Positions 6,439 to 9,966 of a stretch of DNA of 9,966 nucleotides are shown one piece after another (the first letter of the stretch is position 1; each line of letters begins with the position of its first letter). Source of the stretch: Curvibacter sp. (GTDB lineage: Bacteria > Pseudomonadota > Gammaproteobacteria > Burkholderiales > Burkholderiaceae_C); the NCBI GenBank assembly GCA_003500955.1, contig DNQP01000091.1:9041-19006 (forward strand), given 5' to 3'. Both the position numbers and the translations under genes were made by a program. The notes under the pieces are model-generated. The model saw nothing but the letters and a program-made list of their open reading frames with translations, ran no database searches and was not told the DNA's origin.

Positions 6439-7800
6439 ATGTTGACGGTTGTTGCTTTCATCGTGGCCCTGAGCCTGCTGATCGCCATCCATGAGTACGG
6501 CCACTACCGTATGGCGGTGGCCTGCGGCGTCAAGGTGTTGCGTTTTTCGATCGGCTTCGGACACACCCTGCTGCGTTGGCAGCCCAAGGGTTCCCCGACC
6601 GAGTTCGTGCTGGCGGCATTCCCACTGGGCGGCTATGTACGCATGCTGGACGAGCGCGAAGGCCCGGTGGATCCGGCCGAACGCCATCTGGCCTTCAACA
6701 CCCAGCCCCTGCGCTCGCGCGCGCTGATCGTGGCGGCGGGGCCGCTGGCCAATCTGCTGCTCGCCGTCCTGCTCTATGCCGCGGTCAACTGGGGCGGGGT
6801 GCAGATGGCCGCGCCCCTGCTCGGGCCGCCGGCCGCGGCTTCGGTGGCCGAGCGCGCTGGCTTCACGGGCGGCGAGCGTGTGCTGCGCGCCGGCTTCGAG
6901 GGCGAGGCCCCGCAGGCGATGGTGGCTTTCGAGGATTTGCGCTGGCTGCTCACGCGCGCCGCGCTCGAGGGGCGCGATGTGCGGCTGGTGCTGGCCGATG
7001 CGCGTGGCCGTGGCGAGGTCGAGCGTGTGCTGCCGCTGGCAGCCCTGGATGCGCGTGATGCGGACGCCAGCCTGCTGGAGCGTATCGGCATTGTCGCGCC
7101 GCTGAGTCGCCCTGAAATCGGGGACATCAGCGCCGGAGGTGCCGCCGAACGTTCGGGACTGCGACCGGGCGATCTGGTGCTGAGTGTGGGCGGGACGGCC
7201 GTGACCGACGGCCGCCAGCTGCGTACCTTCATCCGCGAGTCGGTGCGGGAAGGGCAGGCGCTGGCTGCGGTCTGGCGCGTCGAGCGCGAGGGACGGGTGC
7301 TGGAGCTCGAAGTCCGGCCCGATGTGGTGGAGCAGGGGGGGGCGCTGATCGGGCGCATCGGCGCGTATGTAGGCGTGCCTCCCGAGATGGTCACGGTGCA
7401 GCACGGGCCGGTGGCGGGCCTCTGGCAAGGTGTGGTGAAGACCTGGGAGGTCTCGGTGCTGACCCTGCGCACCCTGGGACGCATGGTGATGGGTGAAGCC
7501 TCGCTCAAGAACCTCAGCGGACCGCTGACCATCGCCGACTATGCGGGGCGCTCGGCCAGTCTGGGACTGACCTCCTACCTGGTCTTCCTCGCGCTCATCA
7601 GCGTGAGTCTTGGCGTGCTCAACCTGCTGCCCCTGCCCGTCCTCGATGGCGGGCACCTGATGTATTATCTTTGGGAGGGTGTGACCGGTCGGCCCGTTTC
7701 GGAAGCCTGGCTGGAGCGCCTGCAACGCGCTGGTGTGGTCGTGCTGGCGCTCATGATGTCCATCGCACTCTTCAATGACGTTACCCGTCTCCTGGGCTGA
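6439..7800 (+). CDS. rseP: RseP-type site-2 intramembrane zinc protease
   Basis: A 453-residue inner-membrane metalloprotease that makes the second cut in anti-sigma-E factor RseA after DegS, and also clears remnant signal peptides. The first membrane helix (about 2-22) carries the zinc-binding HEYGH motif (H18, E19, H22); the third carries the ligand Asp403 in LPVLDGG. A second helix lies near 95-117 and a fourth near 433-450. The membrane-associated GGYVRMLDE strand is present. Two periplasmic PDZ domains fit about 122-212 and 222-308; the second contains SGLRPGDLVLSVGG. AGGAG (6429-6433) sets the ATG at 6439, 12 bases after dxr. Codons 300-302 are built on a run of eight G (7335-7342), yet the frame is intact. 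Confidence 0.97.
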   Translation: MLTVVAFIVALSLLIAIHEYGHYRMAVACGVKVLRFSIGFGHTLLRWQPKGSPTEFVLAAFPLGGYVRMLDEREGPVDPAERHLAFNTQPLRSRALIVAAGPLANLLLAVLLYAAVNWGGVQMAAPLLGPPAAASVAERAGFTGGERVLRAGFEGEAPQAMVAFEDLRWLLTRAALEGRDVRLVLADARGRGEVERVLPLAALDARDADASLLERIGIVAPLSRPEIGDISAGGAAERSGLRPGDLVLSVGGTAVTDGRQLRTFIRESVREGQALAAVWRVEREGRVLELEVRPDVVEQGGALIGRIGAYVGVPPEMVTVQHGPVAGLWQGVVKTWEVSVLTLRTLGRMVMGEASLKNLSGPLTIADYAGRSASLGLTSYLVFLALISVSLGVLNLLPLPVLDGGHLMYYLWEGVTGRPVSEAWLERLQRAGVVVLALMMSIALFNDVTRLLG

Positions 7801-7830
7801 GCGGCTGTTTCACCCGGCCCGGCCTGGCCG

Positions 7831-7857
7831 CATTTCAAGTTGATCGATGCATTTCAA
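7831..7857 (+). repeat. CATTTCAA direct repeat around the bamA start codon
   Basis: The octamer CATTTCAA occurs at 7831-7838 and again at 7850-7857, a 19-base period. The ATCGAT palindrome (7843-7848) and the bamA ATG (7847-7849) lie between them; the second copy encodes codons 2-4. An AAACGTTT palindrome (7856-7863) overlaps its end. These AT-rich bases stand out locally and there is no clear Shine-Dalgarno sequence. The role is unknown; chance is possible. Confidence 0.45.
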
Positions 7858-9966
7858 ACGTTTTAGCCTGCGCGCCTCCTCGCTGGCGGTCGCCATGCTG
7901 CTGGCTGCGCAGGTGGCCTGGGGTGCCGACCCCTTCAAGATCCGTGACATCCAGGTCGAAGGCCTGCAGCGCATTGAGCCCGGCACGGTGTTCGCCTCCT
8001 TGCCGCTGCGCGTGGGGGACACCTACAACGACGAGAAGGGCACGGCGTCGATCCGCGCGCTTTTCGCGCTCGGCCTGTTCACCGACGTGCGCCTGGAGGT
8101 CAAGGACGACATCCTGGTGGTCGTGGTGCAGGAGCGGCCCAGCGTGGCCAGCCTGGAGTTCATCGGCACCCGCGAGTTCGACAAGGATGCGCTGACGAAG
8201 GCGCTCAAGGACATCGGCCTGGCTGAAGGCCGGCCTTTCGACAAGGCCCTGCTGGACCGGGCCGAGCAGGAGCTCAAGCGCCAGTACATCAACAAGAGTC
8301 TGTACGCCGCCGAGGTGGTGACCACCGTGACGCCGGTGGAGCGTAACCGGGTCAGCCTCGCTTTCACCGTCAGTGAGGGCGAGCCGGCGAGGATCAGCGA
8401 GATCCGCATCGTCGGCAACAAGGTCTACTCGGAGTCGACTCTGCGCAATCTGTTCGAACTCGATACCGGCAACTGGATGAGCTGGTACACCAAGTCCGAC
8501 CGCTATTCACGCGCCAAGCTCAACGCCGACCTGGAGACCTTGCGCTCCTATTACCTGGCCCGCGGTTACCTGGAGTTCCGCGTCGACTCGACCCAGGTGG
8601 CCATGTCGCCGAACAAGCAGGACATGACGATCACGGTCAACGTCACCGAGGGCGAGCGTTTTGTGGTCTCGGCAGTGCGCCTGGCCGGCAACTACCTCGA
8701 CCGAGACGAGGAGTTCAAGGCGTTGGTGAGCATCCGTCCCGGCGAGGCCTACAACGCCGACCAGGTGGCGGCAACGGTCAAGGCTTTCACCGATTACTAC
8801 GGCCGTTTCGGCTACGCCTTTGCCCGCGTCCAGCCCGTGCCCGAGATCGATCGCAGCACCAACCGCGTGACCCTGGTGCTGCAGGCCGACCCGTCGCGCC
8901 GTGCCTACGTGCGACGTGTCAACATCGCAGGCAACAACCGCACGCGCGACGAGGTGATCCGGCGCGAGTTCCGTCAGTACGAGTCGTCCTGGTACGACAG
9001 CGAGAAGATCACCCTGTCGCGTAACCGGGTTGACCGGCTGGGCTATTTCGAGCAGGTCAACGTGGAGACCAGCGAGGTGCCCGGTACAGCCGACCAGGTG
9101 GATCTGAACCTGCAGGTCAAGGAGCGGCCCACAGGCAGCCTGACCCTCGGTGCCGGTTTTTCCAGCAACGAAGGTCTCGGCCTGCAGTTCGGCATCAACC
9201 AGCAGAACGCCTTCGGCAGCGGCAACTCGCTGGGCATCCAGATCAACACCAGCAGGATCAACCGGGTCATCGTGCTGAGCACGACCGATCCCTATTTCAC
9301 CCAGGATGGGGTATCGCGCACCCTGGATGTCTACCACCGGGTTGCACGGCCCTACCTGAGCATCGACAGCTACGCCCTGGAGACCACGGGTTCCAGCCTG
9401 CGCTTCGGCGTGCCGGTCACCGAGCGGGATACGGTCTATCTGGGCGGCGGTATCGAGCGCACGACCATCGTACCCGGGACCTTCCTGCCCACGGTGTACC
9501 AGACCTATGCTGACCAGTTCGGCTTCACGAGCACGGCCTATCCCCTGACCGTGGGTTGGGGGCGCGACAACCGCGACAGTGCGCTGGTGCCGACCAGCGG
9601 TAACTTCCAGCGACTGTCGGCCGAGTGGAGTGCGGTGGGTGAGGTGCGCTACATCCGCAGCACGCTCCAGTACCAGCATTACTTCCCGCTGACCAAGCAG
9701 TACACCTTTGCCTTCAATGGCGAACTCGGCCTGGGCAAGGCCATCGGGGAGCGGCCGTATCCGCTGTTCAAGAATTTCTACGGCGGTGGTCTGGGCTCGC
9801 TGCGCGGCTTCGAGGCCGGCAGCCTGGGGCCGCGTGATCCGGCCACGAACCTGAGCTACGGTGGCCCCAAGCGCATCTTCTTCAACTTCGAGCTGCAGGC
9901 GCCGTTCCCTGGCGCGGGCAACGATCGAACCCTGCGTCTCTACAGCTTCATCGACACCGGCAACGT
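7847..9966 (+). CDS. bamA: Outer membrane protein assembly factor BamA (3' end outside window)
   Basis: Encodes 706 codons of BamA before the window ends; family proteins run about 760-810 residues, so the last barrel strands are missing. BamA is the Omp85 core of the BAM complex, folding beta-barrel proteins into the outer membrane. A signal peptide (about 1-27: basic HFKR, hydrophobic core, then VAWGA) is followed by five POTRA domains at about 30-98, 99-179, 180-270, 271-350 and 351-428, each with a GxG/GN-type turn such as VEGLQRI, IVGNKVYS and IAGNNRTR. The barrel begins near 429 (TGSLTLGAGFSSNEGLG). Arg653 lies in LRGF, the equivalent of the conserved VRGF of loop 6, with Leu for Val. 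The ATG at 7847 is chosen for the signal peptide; it has no obvious ribosome binding site and is 46 bases after rseP. The frame is uninterrupted. Confidence 0.97.
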   Translation, partial: MHFKRFSLRASSLAVAMLLAAQVAWGADPFKIRDIQVEGLQRIEPGTVFASLPLRVGDTYNDEKGTASIRALFALGLFTDVRLEVKDDILVVVVQERPSVASLEFIGTREFDKDALTKALKDIGLAEGRPFDKALLDRAEQELKRQYINKSLYAAEVVTTVTPVERNRVSLAFTVSEGEPARISEIRIVGNKVYSESTLRNLFELDTGNWMSWYTKSDRYSRAKLNADLETLRSYYLARGYLEFRVDSTQVAMSPNKQDMTITVNVTEGERFVVSAVRLAGNYLDRDEEFKALVSIRPGEAYNADQVAATVKAFTDYYGRFGYAFARVQPVPEIDRSTNRVTLVLQADPSRRAYVRRVNIAGNNRTRDEVIRREFRQYESSWYDSEKITLSRNRVDRLGYFEQVNVETSEVPGTADQVDLNLQVKERPTGSLTLGAGFSSNEGLGLQFGINQQNAFGSGNSLGIQINTSRINRVIVLSTTDPYFTQDGVSRTLDVYHRVARPYLSIDSYALETTGSSLRFGVPVTERDTVYLGGGIERTTIVPGTFLPTVYQTYADQFGFTSTAYPLTVGWGRDNRDSALVPTSGNFQRLSAEWSAVGEVRYIRSTLQYQHYFPLTKQYTFAFNGELGLGKAIGERPYPLFKNFYGGGLGSLRGFEAGSLGPRDPATNLSYGGPKRIFFNFELQAPFPGAGNDRTLRLYSFIDTGN

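Noticed and set aside
4993..7725. A 910-codon open frame on the - strand opposite cdsA, dxr and rseP
   Set aside because: It lies opposite three clearly coding genes, is rich in Arg, Gln, His and Gly as expected from the complement of high-GC codons, shows no domain and has no ribosome binding site. It is a shadow frame.
7814..7830. GGCC-rich inverted repeat between rseP and bamA as a terminator
   Set aside because: Only about five pairs can form, no T-run follows, and such matches are expected by chance at this GC content.
8507..9679. A 390-codon open frame on the - strand opposite bamA
   Set aside because: BamA is uninterrupted on the + strand through this region, and the antisense protein has no recognisable motif and a complement-type composition.
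1..9966. Search for mobile elements, CRISPR arrays, tRNA or rRNA genes, toxin-antitoxin or defence genes
   Set aside because: None was seen; nearly all the sequence is accounted for by core housekeeping genes with even composition, and the remaining spacers are short.

Overview
The window is about 68% GC by eye, densely packed and almost entirely on the + strand. It carries a conserved proteobacterial core operon in the order rpsB, tsf, pyrH, frr, uppS, cdsA, dxr, rseP, bamA. Gene order, protein sequences (S2, EF-Ts, the HEYGH-type RseP, BamA), high GC and CGGAGT-type ribosome binding sites all suggest a betaproteobacterium of the Burkholderiales, probably close to the Comamonadaceae. The family-level placement is an inference from general familiarity, not a search.

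Layout: positions 1-290 hold the N-terminal end of an amidase-signature enzyme on the - strand, reading out of the window. Positions 291-457 are the divergent intergenic region. It contains an extended -10 promoter (TGTTATACT) with a GC-rich start region for rpsB, and a roughly 140-nt leader with two possible stem-loops. rpsB (458-1210) is followed by a textbook intrinsic terminator (1227-1256), then tsf (1297-2187). A GC-rich hairpin without a T-tract lies between tsf and pyrH (2284-3006). From pyrH onward the genes are closely spaced: frr (3038-3598), uppS (3618-4349), cdsA (4361-5215), dxr (5221-6426), rseP (6439-7800) and bamA (7847 to beyond the window end).

How the genes fit together: rpsB, tsf and frr serve translation (30S subunit, EF-Tu recycling, ribosome recycling). 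pyrH supplies UDP for pyrimidine nucleotides and sugar nucleotides. dxr makes MEP-pathway isoprenoid precursors, and uppS uses isoprenoid units to build the undecaprenyl carrier for peptidoglycan and O-antigen. cdsA makes CDP-diacylglycerol for phospholipids. rseP is the site-2 protease of envelope stress signalling, and bamA inserts outer-membrane proteins. The operon thus couples ribosome production to envelope synthesis. The terminator after rpsB is a natural place to set a lower level for everything downstream.

I found no mobile elements, CRISPR arrays, tRNA or rRNA genes, frameshifts or signs of recent transfer, and no convincing undescribed system. The points most worth a second look are small: the amidase beside rpsB, the overlapping divergent promoter region and rpsB leader, the rpsB-tsf attenuator, a G8 tract inside rseP, and an octamer repeat around the bamA start.
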